From contig JAEZXF010000116.1 in assembly GCA_023419995.1 (NCBI GenBank), forward strand, positions 1 to 15,241: a stretch of 15,241 bases of DNA. The letters run 5' to 3'. The DNA comes from Pseudomonadota bacterium (GTDB lineage: Bacteria > Pseudomonadota > Alphaproteobacteria > Rhizobiales > Rhizobiaceae). The translations under genes and the position numbers were made by a program. This document shows, piece after piece, positions 1-9,675 of the stretch. How positions within the stretch are numbered: position 1 is the stretch's first letter; every line of letters starts with the position of its first letter. The notes under the pieces were generated by a model. The model ran no database searches, was not told the origin of the DNA, and was given only the letters and a program-made list of their open reading frames with translations.

Positions 1-752
1 CCGACGATCCTTGGTCGCTGGCGACCGAGGCGGCGGCGCGCGGCGCGGGCCTCGACGTGCTCACCGTCGGCCGCAAGGGCGGCTTCCTCGCCATCAAGCG
101 CGTCGAGCATGAGCGCCATCGCCAGCGCGCCGAGATCGAGGCGGACGGGGCGATCCACGAGATCGACCTGCCTCTCGCCGGCGACTTCCAGGTCGCCAAC
201 GCGCTGGTCGCGGCGGGGCTCGCCATCGCGACCGGGCTGGAAGCGGGAACGGCGCTCGCCGCGCTGGAGAGGCTCAGGGGCGCATCCGGCCGGCTGGAGC
301 TGGTCGGCGCCACGCAGGAGGGCGCGCCCGTCTATGTCGACTACGCCCACAAGCCCGACGCGCTCGAGAACGTGCTGACGGCGGTCCGGCCGTTCACCAC
401 CGGCCGCGTCGTCGTCGTCTTCGGCTGCGGCGGCGACCGCGACCGCGGCAAGCGGCCGATCATGGGCGAGATCGCGGCGCGGCTTGCCGACGCCGTCATC
501 GTCACCGACGACAACCCGCGCTCCGAGGAGCCGGCCTCGATCCGCGCCGCGATCCTGGCGGCCGCGCCCGGCGCCGTCGAGATCGGCGACCGCAGGCGGG
601 CGATCCGCGAGGCGGTGGCGATGCTTCATGCCGGCGACACGCTGATCGTCGCCGGCAAGGGCCACGAGGAAGGCCAGACCACCGGCGACGTCACGCTGCC
701 CTTCTCCGACCATGCCGAGGTGCGCGCCGCGCTCGCGGAGCGCGCGTCATGA
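1..752 (+). CDS. murE: UDP-MurNAc-L-Ala-D-Glu:meso-DAP ligase MurE, C-terminal part (5' end outside window)
   Basis: MurE is the cytoplasmic ATP-dependent ligase that adds the third stem-peptide residue to UDP-MurNAc-L-Ala-D-Glu. The open frame enters from the left edge (first full codon at 3) and gives 249 residues, roughly the last half of a family protein of about 490 residues. Visible motifs are [14 protein letters not shown] at the start of the C-terminal domain, [15 protein letters not shown], and [13 protein letters not shown] is the known signature of enzymes that use meso-diaminopimelate rather than lysine, so the wall is probably of the Gram-negative DAP type. GKGHE near the end is also typical. 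The P-loop lies upstream of the window. The stop TGA (750-752) overlaps the murF start as ATGA, which indicates translational coupling. Confidence 0.96.
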   Translation, partial: DDPWSLATEAAARGAGLDVLTVGRKGGFLAIKRVEHERHRQRAEIEADGAIHEIDLPLAGDFQVANALVAAGLAIATGLEAGTALAALERLRGASGRLELVGATQEGAPVYVDYAHKPDALENVLTAVRPFTTGRVVVVFGCGGDRDRGKRPIMGEIAARLADAVIVTDDNPRSEEPASIRAAILAAAPGAVEIGDRRRAIREAVAMLHAGDTLIVAGKGHEEGQTTGDVTLPFSDHAEVRAALAERAS

Positions 753-2194
753 ACTGGCTGTGGCGATCCGAGGCGCTGGCAGGGGCGATGAACGGCCGCC
801 CGTTCGGCACGCTTCCGGACGGCGTGACCGGCATCTCCATAGACAGCCGGACGCTGAAGCCGGGCGAGGCGTTCTTCGCGATCAAGGGCGACAATTTCGA
901 CGGGCACGACTTCGCCACCGCCGCCGTCAAGGCCGGCGCGGGGCTGCTCGTCATCTCGGAAGGCAAGCTGCCGGCGCTCGGCCGCATCGCCGCGCCGATG
1001 ATCGTGGTGCCCGACGTGCTCGTCGGACTGGAGGCCGCGGGCATCGCCGCGCGCGCCCGCACCAAGGCGAAGATCGTCGCCGTCACCGGCTCGGTCGGCA
1101 AGACCACGACCAAGGAGGCGATGCGGCTGGCGCTCGGTGCCTGCGGCACGGTGCACGCCTCGGACAAGTCGTTCAACAACCATTGGGGCGTGCCGCTGAC
1201 GCTGGCCCGGATGCCCGAGGATTGCGACTACGCGATCTTCGAGATCGGCATGAACCATCCGGGCGAGATCCGGGCGCTGTCGCGCTTCGTGCGGCCGCAC
1301 GTCGCCGTCGTCACCCTGATCGCGCCGGCGCATCTCGGCTATTTCAGGAGCCTCGAGGAGATCGCCCGCGCCAAGGCAGAGATCTTCGAGAGCGTCGAGC
1401 CGGGCGGCCATGCGCTGCTGAACCGCGACGACAAGCAGTGGAAGTTCCTCGAGGGCGCGGCGCAGGAAGCCGGCGTCGAGCACATATGGGGCTTCGGCGA
1501 ACACGGACGCGCCACGTTCCGGCTGGCGTCCTGCCAGGCCGGCGGCGAGGGCTCGGTCATCCGCGTCGCGATGGCCGGGCGCGAGATCGAGGCGACGATC
1601 GGCGCGCCGGGCCGCCACATCGTGCAGAACGCGCTGGCGGTGCTGGGCGCGGCCTATCTGGTCGGCGCCGACGTCGAGAAGGCGGCCGCTGCGCTCGCCG
1701 GCTTCGAGGCCGAGAAGGGGCGCGGCAGGCAGTACCGCCTCCCGCATCCGGCGGGCGGCGATTTCCTGCTGATCGACGAGAGCTACAACGCCAATCCGGT
1801 GTCGATGCGGGCAGCGCTCGCCGTCCTCGGCGCCACGGCGCTGCCGGAGGGCGGGCGGCGCATCGCGGTTCTGGGCGACATGCTGGAGCTGGGCGAGCAT
1901 TCGCAGAAGCTGCATGCCGGGCTCGCCGGGCCGCTGGCCGAGGCGAAGGTCGACCGGGTGCTGCTCGCAGGGGCGGAGATGGCGGCGCTGGCGGAAGCGC
2001 TTTCGGCCGACATGCCGTGCAAGCACCGCGACAGCGCCGAGGCGCTGAAGCCGGTCCTGCTGGAGACGGTGCAGCCCGGCGACGTGGTGATGGTGAAGTC
2101 CTCCAACGGCTCGGGCTTCGCCCGGCTCGCGGAAGCGCTGCAGCGGGAATTCCCGGTCGTCGCCGGGGGCGAAGCGCCGCTGGACAAGGTCTGA
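749..2194 (+). CDS. murF: UDP-MurNAc-tripeptide:D-Ala-D-Ala ligase MurF
   Basis: MurF is the cytoplasmic ATP-dependent ligase that adds the D-Ala-D-Ala dipeptide, completing UDP-MurNAc-pentapeptide. The protein has 481 residues, close to family length. The N-terminal substrate domain contains [24 protein letters not shown]. The ATP-binding P-loop is GSVGKTTT at residues 114-121. It is followed by [20 protein letters not shown], the C-terminal-domain start [15 protein letters not shown], and LGDMLELGE. The ATG at 749 overlaps the murE stop by 4 nt. MurF uses the product of Ddl, which is encoded further down in the same cluster. After the stop, 23 nt separate it from mraY. Nothing is truncated or unusual. 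Confidence 0.97.
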   Translation: MNWLWRSEALAGAMNGRPFGTLPDGVTGISIDSRTLKPGEAFFAIKGDNFDGHDFATAAVKAGAGLLVISEGKLPALGRIAAPMIVVPDVLVGLEAAGIAARARTKAKIVAVTGSVGKTTTKEAMRLALGACGTVHASDKSFNNHWGVPLTLARMPEDCDYAIFEIGMNHPGEIRALSRFVRPHVAVVTLIAPAHLGYFRSLEEIARAKAEIFESVEPGGHALLNRDDKQWKFLEGAAQEAGVEHIWGFGEHGRATFRLASCQAGGEGSVIRVAMAGREIEATIGAPGRHIVQNALAVLGAAYLVGADVEKAAAALAGFEAEKGRGRQYRLPHPAGGDFLLIDESYNANPVSMRAALAVLGATALPEGGRRIAVLGDMLELGEHSQKLHAGLAGPLAEAKVDRVLLAGAEMAALAEALSADMPCKHRDSAEALKPVLLETVQPGDVVMVKSSNGSGFARLAEALQREFPVVAGGEAPLDKV

Positions 2195-2217
2195 GAGAAG
2201 GGTCGGGGACACCTTAG

Positions 2218-3300
2218 ATGCTGCTGCTGCTTGCTGGACTCGCCGATCAGGTCTCGGCCCTGAACGTGTTCCGCTACATCACCTTCCGCACCGGCGGGGC
2301 GCTGATAACCTCGGCGCTGATCGTGTTCCTGTTCGGCCCGGCGATCATCAACTCGCTGCGCATCCGCCAGGGCAAGGGCCAGCCCATCCGCGCCGACGGG
2401 CCGCAGACGCATTTCAAGAAGGCCGGCACGCCGACCATGGGCGGCCTGATGATGCTGACCGGCATCGTCGGCTCCGTCGCGCTGTGGGGGAATCTCTCCA
2501 GCACCTATGTCTGGGTGGTGATGCTGGTGATGCTCGGCTTCGGCATGATCGGCTTCTACGACGACTACCTGAAGGTGACGAAGCAGTCGCATCTCGGCTT
2601 CTCCGGCAAGCTGCGGCTCGTGATCGAGTTCCTGATCGCCGGCATGGCCGCCTTCGCCATCATGCGCGCGGGCAGCGAGCCGTTCTCCTCCTCGCTCGCC
2701 TTCCCGTTCGTCAAGGACTTCATCCTCAATCTCGGCATCTTCTTCGTTCCCTTCGCCGCCTTCGTGATCGTCGGCGCGGGCAACGCGGTGAACATGACCG
2801 ACGGGCTCGACGGGTTGGCGATCGCGCCGGTGATGGTGGCCGCCGCCGCCTTCGGCATCATCGCCTACCTCGCCGGCAACGCGGTGTTCGCCGACTATCT
2901 GCAGATCCACTTCACCCCCGGCACGGGCGAGCTTTCGGTGGTGCTGGGCGCGGTGATCGGCGCGGGCCTCGGCTTCCTGTGGTTCAACGCGCCGCCGGCC
3001 GCGATCTTCATGGGCGACACGGGCTCGCTGGCGCTCGGCGGCCTGATCGGCTCCGTCGCCGTGGCGACCAAGCACGAGATCGTGCTGGCGATCATCGGCG
3101 GCCTGTTCGTCATCGAGATCATGTCGGTCATCATCCAGGTCGCCTGGTTCAAGCTGACCGGCAAGCGCGTGTTCCTGATGGCGCCGATCCATCACCATTT
3201 CGAGAAGCTCGGCTGGACCGAGAGCCAGGTCGTCATCCGCTTCTGGATCATCGCCGTGGTGCTGGCGCTGATCGGCCTGTCGACGCTGAAGCTGAGATAG
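2218..3300 (+). CDS. mraY: Phospho-MurNAc-pentapeptide translocase MraY
   Basis: MraY transfers phospho-MurNAc-pentapeptide from UDP to undecaprenyl phosphate in the inner membrane, forming lipid I. The protein has 360 residues, the usual length, and is largely hydrophobic with about ten membrane segments. Family motifs are present: [16 protein letters not shown] with the Asp pair at 115-116, [10 protein letters not shown] with Asp195, [12 protein letters not shown] with Asp267, and PIHHHFE with the His triad at about 325-327. These acidic and His residues form the Mg2+/catalytic site in characterised MraY proteins. ATG 2218 follows a purine-rich stretch (GGGGAC, GAGAAGGG) in the 23-nt gap after murF. 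It ends with TAG, and murD starts 2 nt later. Confidence 0.98.
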   Translation: MLLLLAGLADQVSALNVFRYITFRTGGALITSALIVFLFGPAIINSLRIRQGKGQPIRADGPQTHFKKAGTPTMGGLMMLTGIVGSVALWGNLSSTYVWVVMLVMLGFGMIGFYDDYLKVTKQSHLGFSGKLRLVIEFLIAGMAAFAIMRAGSEPFSSSLAFPFVKDFILNLGIFFVPFAAFVIVGAGNAVNMTDGLDGLAIAPVMVAAAAFGIIAYLAGNAVFADYLQIHFTPGTGELSVVLGAVIGAGLGFLWFNAPPAAIFMGDTGSLALGGLIGSVAVATKHEIVLAIIGGLFVIEIMSVIIQVAWFKLTGKRVFLMAPIHHHFEKLGWTESQVVIRFWIIAVVLALIGLSTLKLR

Positions 3301-3302
3301 AG

Positions 3303-4727
3303 ATGATCCCGGTCTCCTCCCTTTCCGGCCGCAAGGTCGCGCTGTTCGGGCTCGGGGGGTCGGGGCTCGCCACCGCCGAGGCGCTCGCCGCCGGCGGGGC
3401 CGAGGTCACGGCATGGGACGACAACGCGGCGAGCGTCGACAGGGCGCGCGAGGCGGGCATTCCGGTCGCCGACCTGCGCGGCGCGGACTGGCCGGCCTTC
3501 ACGTCTTTCGTGCTGTCGCCGGGCGTGCCGCTCACCCATCCCGAGCCGCACTGGAGCGTGAAGCTGGCGCGGGCGGCGGGCGTCGAGATCATCGGCGACA
3601 TCGAGCTGTTCTGCCGCGAGCGCGCGCTGCATGCGCCCGCCGCGCCGCTGGTCGCCATCACCGGCACCAACGGCAAGTCGACGACGCCGGCGCTGCTCGC
3701 GCACATCCTCGCCCATGCCGGGCGCGACGCGCAGATGGGCGGCAACATCGGCCGCGCCGCGCTCACCCTCGATCCGCCGGCGCCGGGCCTCGTGCCCGAA
3801 CGCATCCACGTGCTCGAATGCTCGTCCTACCAGATCGAGCTCGCGCCATCGCTCTCGCCCACCGCCGGCATCCTGCTCAACCTGACGCCCGACCACCTTG
3901 ACCGCCACGGCACGATGGAGCGCTACGCCGCGATCAAGGAGCGGCTGGTCGCGGCGAGCGACACCGCGATCGTCGGCGTCGACCACGACCTCTGCGCCGC
4001 CATTGCGCGCCGGCTCGAGGATGCCGGGCGCAGCGTCGTGCGCCTCTCCAGGGAGACGGCGCTGACCGATGGCCTCTATGCCGACGGCGCTGCGCTGATG
4101 CGGGCGACGGGCGGCAGGGCGCACAAGATCGCCTCGCTCGAGGGCGTCGGCTCGCTGCGGGGACGCCACAATGCGCAGAACGCGCTCGCCGCCGTCGCCG
4201 CCTGCCTGGCCGTCGGCCTGTCGGCGGAGGAGATCCAGGCCGGCCTTTCGACCTTCCCGGGCCTTGCCCACCGCATGGAGCAGGTCGGCCGGCGCGGTCA
4301 CGTGCTGTTCGTCAACGATTCCAAGGCGACGAACGCCGAGGCGGCCGCGCCTGCGCTGTCGAGCTTCCCGCGCATCTACTGGATCGCCGGCGGCCTGCCC
4401 AAGCAGGGCGGCATCGAGGCGCTGCGGCCGCTGTTCCCGCATGTGGCGCATGCCTATCTGATCGGCGACGCGGCCGACGCCTTCGCCGCGACGCTCGGCG
4501 CGGCCGTGCCGCACGAGATTTCCGGCACGCTCGACAGGGCGGTCGGGCAGGCGGCGGCGGATGCGGCGAGGGACGAGGCGGGCGAGGCCGTGGTGCTTCT
4601 GTCGCCGGCCTGCGCCAGCTTCGACCAGTTCAGGAATTTCGAGGTCCGGGGCGACGCCTTCCGCGCGGCCGCGCTGGCGCTCTCCGGCGTGACGCCGGCC
4701 GCAGGGTCGACAGGAAGGAGTGACTGA
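3303..4727 (+). CDS. murD: UDP-MurNAc-L-alanine:D-glutamate ligase MurD
   Basis: MurD is the cytoplasmic ATP-dependent ligase that adds D-glutamate to UDP-MurNAc-L-Ala. The protein has 474 residues. It starts with a Rossmann-like motif, [14 protein letters not shown]. The P-loop GTNGKSTT lies at 121-128, followed by [46 protein letters not shown] and [21 protein letters not shown], all characteristic of MurD. The residue after the P-loop is proline (KSTTPALL), where I remember threonine or valine as usual; this is a small substitution of unknown effect. The start lies 2 nt after the mraY stop. Its TGA overlaps the ftsW ATG by 1 nt (TGATG), and AGGAAGGAG at 4712-4720 serves as the ftsW ribosome binding site. 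Confidence 0.97.
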   Translation: MIPVSSLSGRKVALFGLGGSGLATAEALAAGGAEVTAWDDNAASVDRAREAGIPVADLRGADWPAFTSFVLSPGVPLTHPEPHWSVKLARAAGVEIIGDIELFCRERALHAPAAPLVAITGTNGKSTTPALLAHILAHAGRDAQMGGNIGRAALTLDPPAPGLVPERIHVLECSSYQIELAPSLSPTAGILLNLTPDHLDRHGTMERYAAIKERLVAASDTAIVGVDHDLCAAIARRLEDAGRSVVRLSRETALTDGLYADGAALMRATGGRAHKIASLEGVGSLRGRHNAQNALAAVAACLAVGLSAEEIQAGLSTFPGLAHRMEQVGRRGHVLFVNDSKATNAEAAAPALSSFPRIYWIAGGLPKQGGIEALRPLFPHVAHAYLIGDAADAFAATLGAAVPHEISGTLDRAVGQAAADAARDEAGEAVVLLSPACASFDQFRNFEVRGDAFRAAALALSGVTPAAGSTGRSD

Positions 4728-5878
4728 TGGTCAGCCGCATCGACAGAGGCCCGGTCGCCAACTGGTGGTGGACGATCGATCGCTGGTTCCTCGCAGCGTT
4801 CCTTTCGCTGATGGGGCTGGGCATCATCCTGTCCTTCGCGGCCTCGCCGGCGGTCGCCGAGCGCATCGGCCTCGACAGCTACCACTTCGTCACCCGGCAG
4901 ATGATGTTCATGCTGCCGGCGCTGGCCGCGATGATCGGCGTCTCCTTCCTCGACGCGCGCCAGGTGCGGCGCCTCGCCCTGCTCATGCTCGGCGGCGCGC
5001 TGGTGCTGATGGTCGCGGCGCTCTATTTCGGCGTCGAGATCAAGGGGTCGCGGCGCTGGATCCACATCGCCGGCATCTCGGTCCAGCCGTCGGAATACCT
5101 CAAGCCCGCCTTCGTCATCATCTGCGCCTGGCTGTTCTCCGAGAACGCGCGCCGGCCGGACATCCCCGGCAATCTCTTCGCCATGATCCTGCTCGGGCTG
5201 GTGCTGGCGCTGCTCGTCGCCCAGCCGGACCTCGGCCAGACGCTGCTGGTCCTCGCGACCTGGGGGGCGATGTTCTTCATGGCCGGCATGCCGTGGTGCT
5301 GGATCGCGGTGCTCGGCGGCGCGGCCGCCACGGTGGGCGTCGCCGCCTACACGGTGTTCCCGCATGTCGCCGGCCGCATCGACCGCTTCCTGACCGGCGA
5401 GGGCGACACCTTCCAGGTCGACATGGGCCGCGAGGCGCTGGTGCGCGGCGGCTGGCTCGGCCAGGGGCCGGGCGAGGGCACGGTCAAGCGCATTCTGCCC
5501 GACAGCCACACCGATTTCGTCTTCGCCGTCGCCGGCGAGGAGTTCGGCCTGCTCGCCTGCCTGCTCATCGCCGGCATCTTCGCCTTCGTTGTGCTGCGTG
5601 GCCTCGGCAAGTCGGTGGCGGAGAAGGACGATTTCTCGCGCTACGCCGTCGGCGGGCTGGTGGTGCTGTTCGGGCTGCAGTCGATCATCAACATGGGCGT
5701 CAACCTCCAGCTCCTGCCGGCCAAGGGCATGACCCTGCCCTTCATCTCCTATGGCGGCTCGTCGCTGATCGCCATGGCGATCTCGATGGGCATGGTGCTG
5801 GCGCTCACCCGCCGCGACCCGCTGAAGCGCATGACCATCGGCCGCACCCCGCTCGGACGGCCGATCGAGGCGCGCTAG
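4727..5878 (+). CDS. ftsW: Septal peptidoglycan glycosyltransferase FtsW (SEDS family)
   Basis: FtsW is the SEDS-family membrane protein of the divisome that polymerises glycan strands from lipid II together with FtsI. The protein has 383 residues with about ten hydrophobic segments, preceded by a short cytoplasmic N-terminus ([15 protein letters not shown]) of a kind I recognise from rhizobial FtsW. SEDS motifs include [40 protein letters not shown], and [13 protein letters not shown] near the end. LPDSHTDF with the shorter length points to FtsW rather than RodA, and the position between murD and murG confirms it. The start is set by the 1-nt overlap with murD and a strong Shine-Dalgarno. 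It ends in TAG, 1 nt before murG. Confidence 0.97.
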   Translation: MVSRIDRGPVANWWWTIDRWFLAAFLSLMGLGIILSFAASPAVAERIGLDSYHFVTRQMMFMLPALAAMIGVSFLDARQVRRLALLMLGGALVLMVAALYFGVEIKGSRRWIHIAGISVQPSEYLKPAFVIICAWLFSENARRPDIPGNLFAMILLGLVLALLVAQPDLGQTLLVLATWGAMFFMAGMPWCWIAVLGGAAATVGVAAYTVFPHVAGRIDRFLTGEGDTFQVDMGREALVRGGWLGQGPGEGTVKRILPDSHTDFVFAVAGEEFGLLACLLIAGIFAFVVLRGLGKSVAEKDDFSRYAVGGLVVLFGLQSIINMGVNLQLLPAKGMTLPFISYGGSSLIAMAISMGMVLALTRRDPLKRMTIGRTPLGRPIEAR

Positions 5879-5879
5879 C

Positions 5880-7007
5880 ATGGCGAAGGGCACGATCCTG
5901 CTCGCCGCGGGCGGCACCGGCGGCCACCTGTTCCCGGCCGAGGCGCTGGCGAGCGAGCTCGTCGCGCGTGGGTACGAGGTGCACCTGGCGACCGATACGC
6001 GGGCGGGGCGCTACGCCGGCTCGTTTCCCGCCGCGGCCATCCACGAGATCCCTTCCGCCACCATCGGCTCGAGGAACCCGCTGGCGCTCGCCCGCGCCTT
6101 CTGGACCATCTGGAGCGGCGCCCGCGAGGCGGGTCGGGTGATCGCCCGGATCGGACCGAAGGTGGTGGTCGGCTTCGGCGGCTATCCGACGCTGCCGCCG
6201 GTCTGGGCCGCGACGCGGCGCGGCGTGCCGACGCTGATCCACGAGCAGAACGCGGTGATGGGCCGCGCCAACCGCGCGCTCGCCGCGCGGGTGACGGCGA
6301 TTGCCGGCGGCTTCCTGCCCGAAGGCGAGGGCGCTTATGCCGGCAAGACGGTCGCCACCGGCAATCCCGTGCGCCCGGCGGTGATCGAGGCGGCGAAGGC
6401 CGATTACGAGCCGTCCGGCCCCGGCGAGCCGTTCAACCTCCTGGTCTTCGGCGGCAGCCAGGGCGCGCAGTTCTTCTCGCAGGCGGTTCCGGCGGCGATC
6501 GCGCTGCTGCCGGCCGAGCTGCGGACGCGCCTGCGCGTGACCCAGCAGGCGCGGGCCGAGGACGAGGAGGCGGTGAAGGCAGCCTATCGCGACCTCGGCA
6601 TCGCCGCCGAAATCTCGCCCTTCTTCTCCGACATGGCGCGGCGCATCGCCGAGGCCCATCTCGTCGTCTCGCGCTCGGGGGCCTCGACGGTCTCGGAGAT
6701 CGCCGCCATCGGCCGGCCGGCGATCCTGGTGCCCTATCCGTACGCGCTCGACCACGACCAGGCCGCCAACGCCGCGGCGCTGGCGCGCGCCGGGGGCGCC
6801 GAGGTCTGCGTGCAGGCCTCGCTCTCCCCGGAGGTGATCGCCTCGAAGCTCACCGACTACATGACCGAGGTGCAGCTTTCCTCCGACATGGCCGAGGCCG
6901 CGCGATCGGTCGGCAAGCCCGAGGCGACGCGGTTGCTCGCCGACCTCACAGAAGCTATTGCATCGGGCCAATCCATAGCTTGGTTCAAGGGAAGGGTGCA
7001 GGCATGA
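5880..7007 (+). CDS. murG: UDP-GlcNAc:lipid I N-acetylglucosaminyltransferase MurG
   Basis: MurG is the peripheral inner-membrane glycosyltransferase that adds GlcNAc to lipid I, producing lipid II for FtsW and the penicillin-binding proteins. The protein has 375 residues. It shows the glycine-rich acceptor loop AGGTGGH (His16), [33 protein letters not shown] at the start of the C-terminal UDP-GlcNAc domain, and [24 protein letters not shown] followed by DHDQAANA, which binds the donor. Together these make the GT28 family assignment secure. ATG 5880 lies 1 nt after the ftsW stop. The TGA overlaps the murC start (ATGA at 7004-7007). Confidence 0.97.
   Translation: MAKGTILLAAGGTGGHLFPAEALASELVARGYEVHLATDTRAGRYAGSFPAAAIHEIPSATIGSRNPLALARAFWTIWSGAREAGRVIARIGPKVVVGFGGYPTLPPVWAATRRGVPTLIHEQNAVMGRANRALAARVTAIAGGFLPEGEGAYAGKTVATGNPVRPAVIEAAKADYEPSGPGEPFNLLVFGGSQGAQFFSQAVPAAIALLPAELRTRLRVTQQARAEDEEAVKAAYRDLGIAAEISPFFSDMARRIAEAHLVVSRSGASTVSEIAAIGRPAILVPYPYALDHDQAANAAALARAGGAEVCVQASLSPEVIASKLTDYMTEVQLSSDMAEAARSVGKPEATRLLADLTEAIASGQSIAWFKGRVQA
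6987..6996 (+). promoter_or_regulatory. Ribosome binding site for murC
   Basis: AAGGGAAGGG lies inside the end of murG and stops 7 nt before ATG 7004. It fixes the murC start there rather than at the in-frame GTG at 6980, which lies upstream of this site and would add eight residues before the conserved glycine-rich N-terminus. Confidence 0.7.
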
Positions 7008-8407
7008 AGATGCCGCAGACAATCGGCGTCGTGCATTTCATCGGCATCGGCGGCATCGGCATGAGCGGCATCGCCGAGGTGCTGCACAATCTCGGCTACA
7101 AGGTGCAGGGATCCGACCAGGCCGACGGCGCCAACGTCCAGCGCCTGCGCGAGAAAGGCATCGCCTGCTTCGTCGGCCATGTCGCCGACAACCTCGGCGA
7201 CGCCGAGGTGGTGGTCGTCTCCACCGCGGTCAAGAAGAACAACCCCGAGCTCGTCGCCGCGCGCGAGAGGCTGCTGCCGATCGTGCGCCGGGCCGAGATG
7301 CTGGCCGAGCTGATGCGCTTCCGCAACGCCATCGCCATCGGCGGCACCCACGGTAAGACGACGACGACGTCGATGGTGGCGACGCTGCTGGAGGCCGGCG
7401 GGCTCGATCCCACGGTCGTCAACGGCGGCATCATCAACGCCTACGGCACCAACGCGCGCATGGGCGACGGCGAGTGGATGGTGGTCGAAGCCGACGAGAG
7501 CGACGGCACCTTCCTCAAGCTGCCGGCCGACATCGCCGTCGTCACCAACATCGACCCCGAGCATCTCGACCACTACGGCTCGTTCGAGAAGGTGCGTGAG
7601 GCGTTCCGCCAGTTCGTCGAGAACGTGCCGTTCTACGGCTTCGGCGTGATGTGCATCGACCATCCGGAGGTGCAGGCGCTGGTCAGCCGCATCGAGGACC
7701 GGCGCGTCGTCACCTATGGCGAGAACAAGCAGGCCGACGTGCGCTTCTCCAGCGTCCACATGGACGGCGCGGTGTCGGTGTTCGACGTCGCGATCCGCAA
7801 CCGCAAGACCGGCGCGGTCGAGGACATTCCCGGCCTGCGGCTGCCGATGCCCGGCCGCCACAACGTCTCCAACGCCACGGCGGCCATCGCGGTCGCGCAC
7901 GAGCTCGGCCTTTCCGGCGAGGATATCCGGCGCGGGCTCGCCGGCTTCGGCGGGGTGAAGCGCCGCTTCACCCATACCGGCTCGTGGAACGGCGTCGAGG
8001 TGTTCGACGACTACGGCCACCACCCGGTCGAGATCCGGGCGGTGCTACGGGCGGCGCGCGAGGCGTGCAAGGGCCGCGTCGTCGCCATCGCCCAGCCGCA
8101 CCGCTACACGCGCCTTAACGACCTGTTCGATGACTTCGCCGCCTGCTTCAACGACGCCGACACGGTGGCGATCGCCCCGGTCTACGCCGCCGGCGAGGAG
8201 CCGATCGATGGCGTCAGCGCCGAGGCGCTGGTGGCGCGCATCCGCGCTGCCGGCCATCGCGACGCGCGTTTTATCGACGGGCCGCAGGCGATCGCGCCGC
8301 TGGTGCGCGGGCTGGCACGGCCGGGCGACTTCGTGGTGCTGCTCGGCGCCGGCAATATCACGCAATGGGCCTATGCGCTGCCGGGCGAGCTGGAGGCGAC
8401 CTCGTGA
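7004..8407 (+). CDS. murC: UDP-MurNAc:L-alanine ligase MurC
   Basis: MurC is the first cytoplasmic Mur ligase and adds L-alanine to UDP-MurNAc. The protein has 467 residues. It starts with the UDP-binding Rossmann motif [15 protein letters not shown]. The P-loop [10 protein letters not shown] starts at about residue 113. [43 protein letters not shown] and QPHRYTRL follow, all typical of MurC. The start ATG 7004 forms an ATGA junction with murG. The end forms a GTGA junction with murB. The run murG-murC-murB is the common alphaproteobacterial order. Confidence 0.97.
   Translation: MKMPQTIGVVHFIGIGGIGMSGIAEVLHNLGYKVQGSDQADGANVQRLREKGIACFVGHVADNLGDAEVVVVSTAVKKNNPELVAARERLLPIVRRAEMLAELMRFRNAIAIGGTHGKTTTTSMVATLLEAGGLDPTVVNGGIINAYGTNARMGDGEWMVVEADESDGTFLKLPADIAVVTNIDPEHLDHYGSFEKVREAFRQFVENVPFYGFGVMCIDHPEVQALVSRIEDRRVVTYGENKQADVRFSSVHMDGAVSVFDVAIRNRKTGAVEDIPGLRLPMPGRHNVSNATAAIAVAHELGLSGEDIRRGLAGFGGVKRRFTHTGSWNGVEVFDDYGHHPVEIRAVLRAAREACKGRVVAIAQPHRYTRLNDLFDDFAACFNDADTVAIAPVYAAGEEPIDGVSAEALVARIRAAGHRDARFIDGPQAIAPLVRGLARPGDFVVLLGAGNITQWAYALPGELEATS
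8392..8396 (+). promoter_or_regulatory. Ribosome binding site for murB (GTG start)
   Basis: GGAGG lies in the last codons of murC with a 7-nt spacer to GTG 8404. It supports GTG 8404 as the murB start over an in-frame ATG at 8365, which would overlap murC by 43 nt and has no comparable site. Confidence 0.7.
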
Positions 8408-9369
8408 CAGACGGTGCCGCGCTCCTCGAACGGCTCTCGCCGGCGCTGTCCGGCATCCGCGGCAAGCTGATCCCCGACGCGTCGATGGAGACCATCACCT
8501 GGTTCCGCGCCGGCGGGCCGGCCGAACTTTTGTTCCAGCCGGCCGACGAGGACGACCTCGCCGCCTTCCTGAAGGCGCTGCCGCAAGAGGTGCCCGTCAC
8601 CATCGTCGGCATCGGCTCCAACCTCCTCGTGCGCGAGGCGGGCGTGAAGGGCGTGGTCATCCGCCTCTCGGCCAAGGGCTTCGGCTTCGTCGAGGCGGCG
8701 GGCGGGAACCGCCTGCGCATGGGGGCGGCCGCGCCGGACAAGCGCGTGGCGGCGGCGGCGCTCGAGGCCGGCATCGGCGGCTTCCATTTCTACCACGGCA
8801 TTCCCGGCTCGATCGGCGGGGCGCTGCGCATGAATGCCGGCGCCAACGGCGTCGAGACGCGCGAGCGCGTCGTCTCGGTGCGGGCGCTCGACCGGCAGGG
8901 CAATCTCCATGAGCTGTCCAATGCCGACATGGGGTACGCCTACCGCAAGTCCGGCGCGGCGAAGGACCTGATCTTCGGCGGCGCCGAGATGGAAGGCTAT
9001 GCCGCCGACCGCGAGGAGATCCGCGCGGCGATGGACGAGGTGCAGACGCACCGCGAGACGGTGCAGCCGATCCGCGAGAAGACCGGCGGCTCGACCTTCA
9101 AGAATCCCGAGGGCACCTCGGCCTGGAAGGAGATCGACAAGGCCGGCTGCCGCGGCCTGATGATCGGCGGCGCGCAGATGTCGCCCATGCACTGCAACTT
9201 CATGATCAACACCGGCAGCGCCACCGGCTACGACCTCGAGCTCCTGGGCGAGACGGTGCGCGCGCGGGTGCTGGAGACGTCCGGCATCCGGCTCGAATGG
9301 GAGATCCGCCGCATCGGCGATTTCAAGCCCGGCCGCGAGGTGCAAGAGTTTCTCGGCCTGCTGCTGTGA
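8404..9369 (+). CDS. murB: UDP-N-acetylenolpyruvoylglucosamine reductase MurB
   Basis: MurB is a cytoplasmic FAD enzyme that reduces UDP-GlcNAc-enolpyruvate with NADPH to give UDP-MurNAc, the MurC substrate. From GTG 8404 the protein has 321 residues. It shows [13 protein letters not shown], the FAD-binding [39 protein letters not shown] and [16 protein letters not shown] contains Ser230, which matches the catalytic serine of the family. It then has [14 protein letters not shown] and [17 protein letters not shown] and the short C-terminus suggest a type II MurB. It is the last gene of the compact upstream block; more than 300 nt without a gene follow. Confidence 0.96.
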   Translation: MTDGAALLERLSPALSGIRGKLIPDASMETITWFRAGGPAELLFQPADEDDLAAFLKALPQEVPVTIVGIGSNLLVREAGVKGVVIRLSAKGFGFVEAAGGNRLRMGAAAPDKRVAAAALEAGIGGFHFYHGIPGSIGGALRMNAGANGVETRERVVSVRALDRQGNLHELSNADMGYAYRKSGAAKDLIFGGAEMEGYAADREEIRAAMDEVQTHRETVQPIREKTGGSTFKNPEGTSAWKEIDKAGCRGLMIGGAQMSPMHCNFMINTGSATGYDLELLGETVRARVLETSGIRLEWEIRRIGDFKPGREVQEFLGLLL

Positions 9370-9371
9370 AG

Positions 9372-9431
9372 GGCAGGTGCGTACGGCCGATTCTCGGTCG
9401 GAGCTGCCGTCTTGCGCCGTCCGCGCCTGCC
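9372..9431 (+). other. Possible RNA stem-loop just after murB
   Basis: GGCAGGTGCG (9372-9381) pairs over 10 bp, with one G-U, with CGCGCCTGCC (9422-9431). Inside lies a second hairpin, CGGCCGA (9384-9390), loop TTC, TCGGTCG (9394-9400), also with one G-U pair. It begins 3 nt after the murB stop and has no U tract, so it is not a standard intrinsic terminator. It could be a 3' stabilising structure, or chance pairing in GC-rich DNA. Confidence 0.35.
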
Positions 9432-9499
9432 GCCCGCCCGCCTTTTCGGCCGCGGGGGCGACCGTTTCGCTCTTCTTGCGGCGAAATGTTTCAAAATGT

Positions 9500-9625
9500 G
9501 AATCGCTCACGAATCCCAAGGGCTTGCCAGCGAATCCAACCTCTGATTCCTTGGGGCAGATTCGTTTCCTGATTTGAGTCGAGCGTGCGGACGCCGGTGA
9601 ACCGATCGCCGGAAGACTCGGACTC
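9500..9625. promoter_or_regulatory. Cluster of eight GANTC (CcrM-type) methylation sites
   Basis: GANTC sites start at 9500, 9511, 9532 (GAATC), 9545, 9559 (GATTC), 9576 (GAGTC), 9615 and 9621 (GACTC). A ninth lies at 9389. In alphaproteobacteria GANTC is methylated by the cell-cycle methyltransferase CcrM and read by factors such as GcrA, and sites near promoters are known to control division genes. By eye I count only twelve others in the remaining ~15.1 kb. The sites are seen directly; the regulatory role is inferred. Confidence 0.7.
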
Positions 9626-9675
9626 AAGCCGGAGAAGCGGAAATGCGGCCCACTGGACGAGGGGATTGCCGGGGC

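Larger units (their letters stand above)
9370..9675 (+). promoter_or_regulatory. murB-ddl intergenic region, likely control region for ddl-ftsQAZ
   Basis: This 306-nt stretch without a convincing gene is the only long break inside the cluster. Its left third (9370-9480) is GC-rich and holds the stem-loop after murB. A further possible hairpin pairs CGTTTCGC (9463-9470) with GCGAAATG (9481-9488). From about 9481 to 9580 the GC content drops to just under 50 percent, well below the neighbouring genes, as expected of an alphaproteobacterial promoter region, and this part carries the GANTC cluster. I could not find a clear -35/-10 pair; CTTGCC at 9523-9528 is the best weak -35 candidate. It probably drives the ddl-ftsQ-ftsA-ftsZ block. 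Confidence 0.55.

Noticed and set aside
626..2212. Long minus-strand open frame (528 codons) opposite murF
   Set aside because: It is antisense to a clear murF and rich in Arg, Ala, His and Asp with no family motifs. Long antisense frames are expected in DNA this GC-rich. The same applies to the minus-strand frames at 1783-3198, 3192-4514, 4454-5917, 5805-7022, 6857-8023 and 8371-10281.
9377..9577. Small plus-strand frame (66 codons) in the murB-ddl gap
   Set aside because: It starts at GTG without a clear ribosome site 8 nt after the murB stop, has no recognisable motif, and covers the hairpins and GANTC sites. I cannot support it as a gene.
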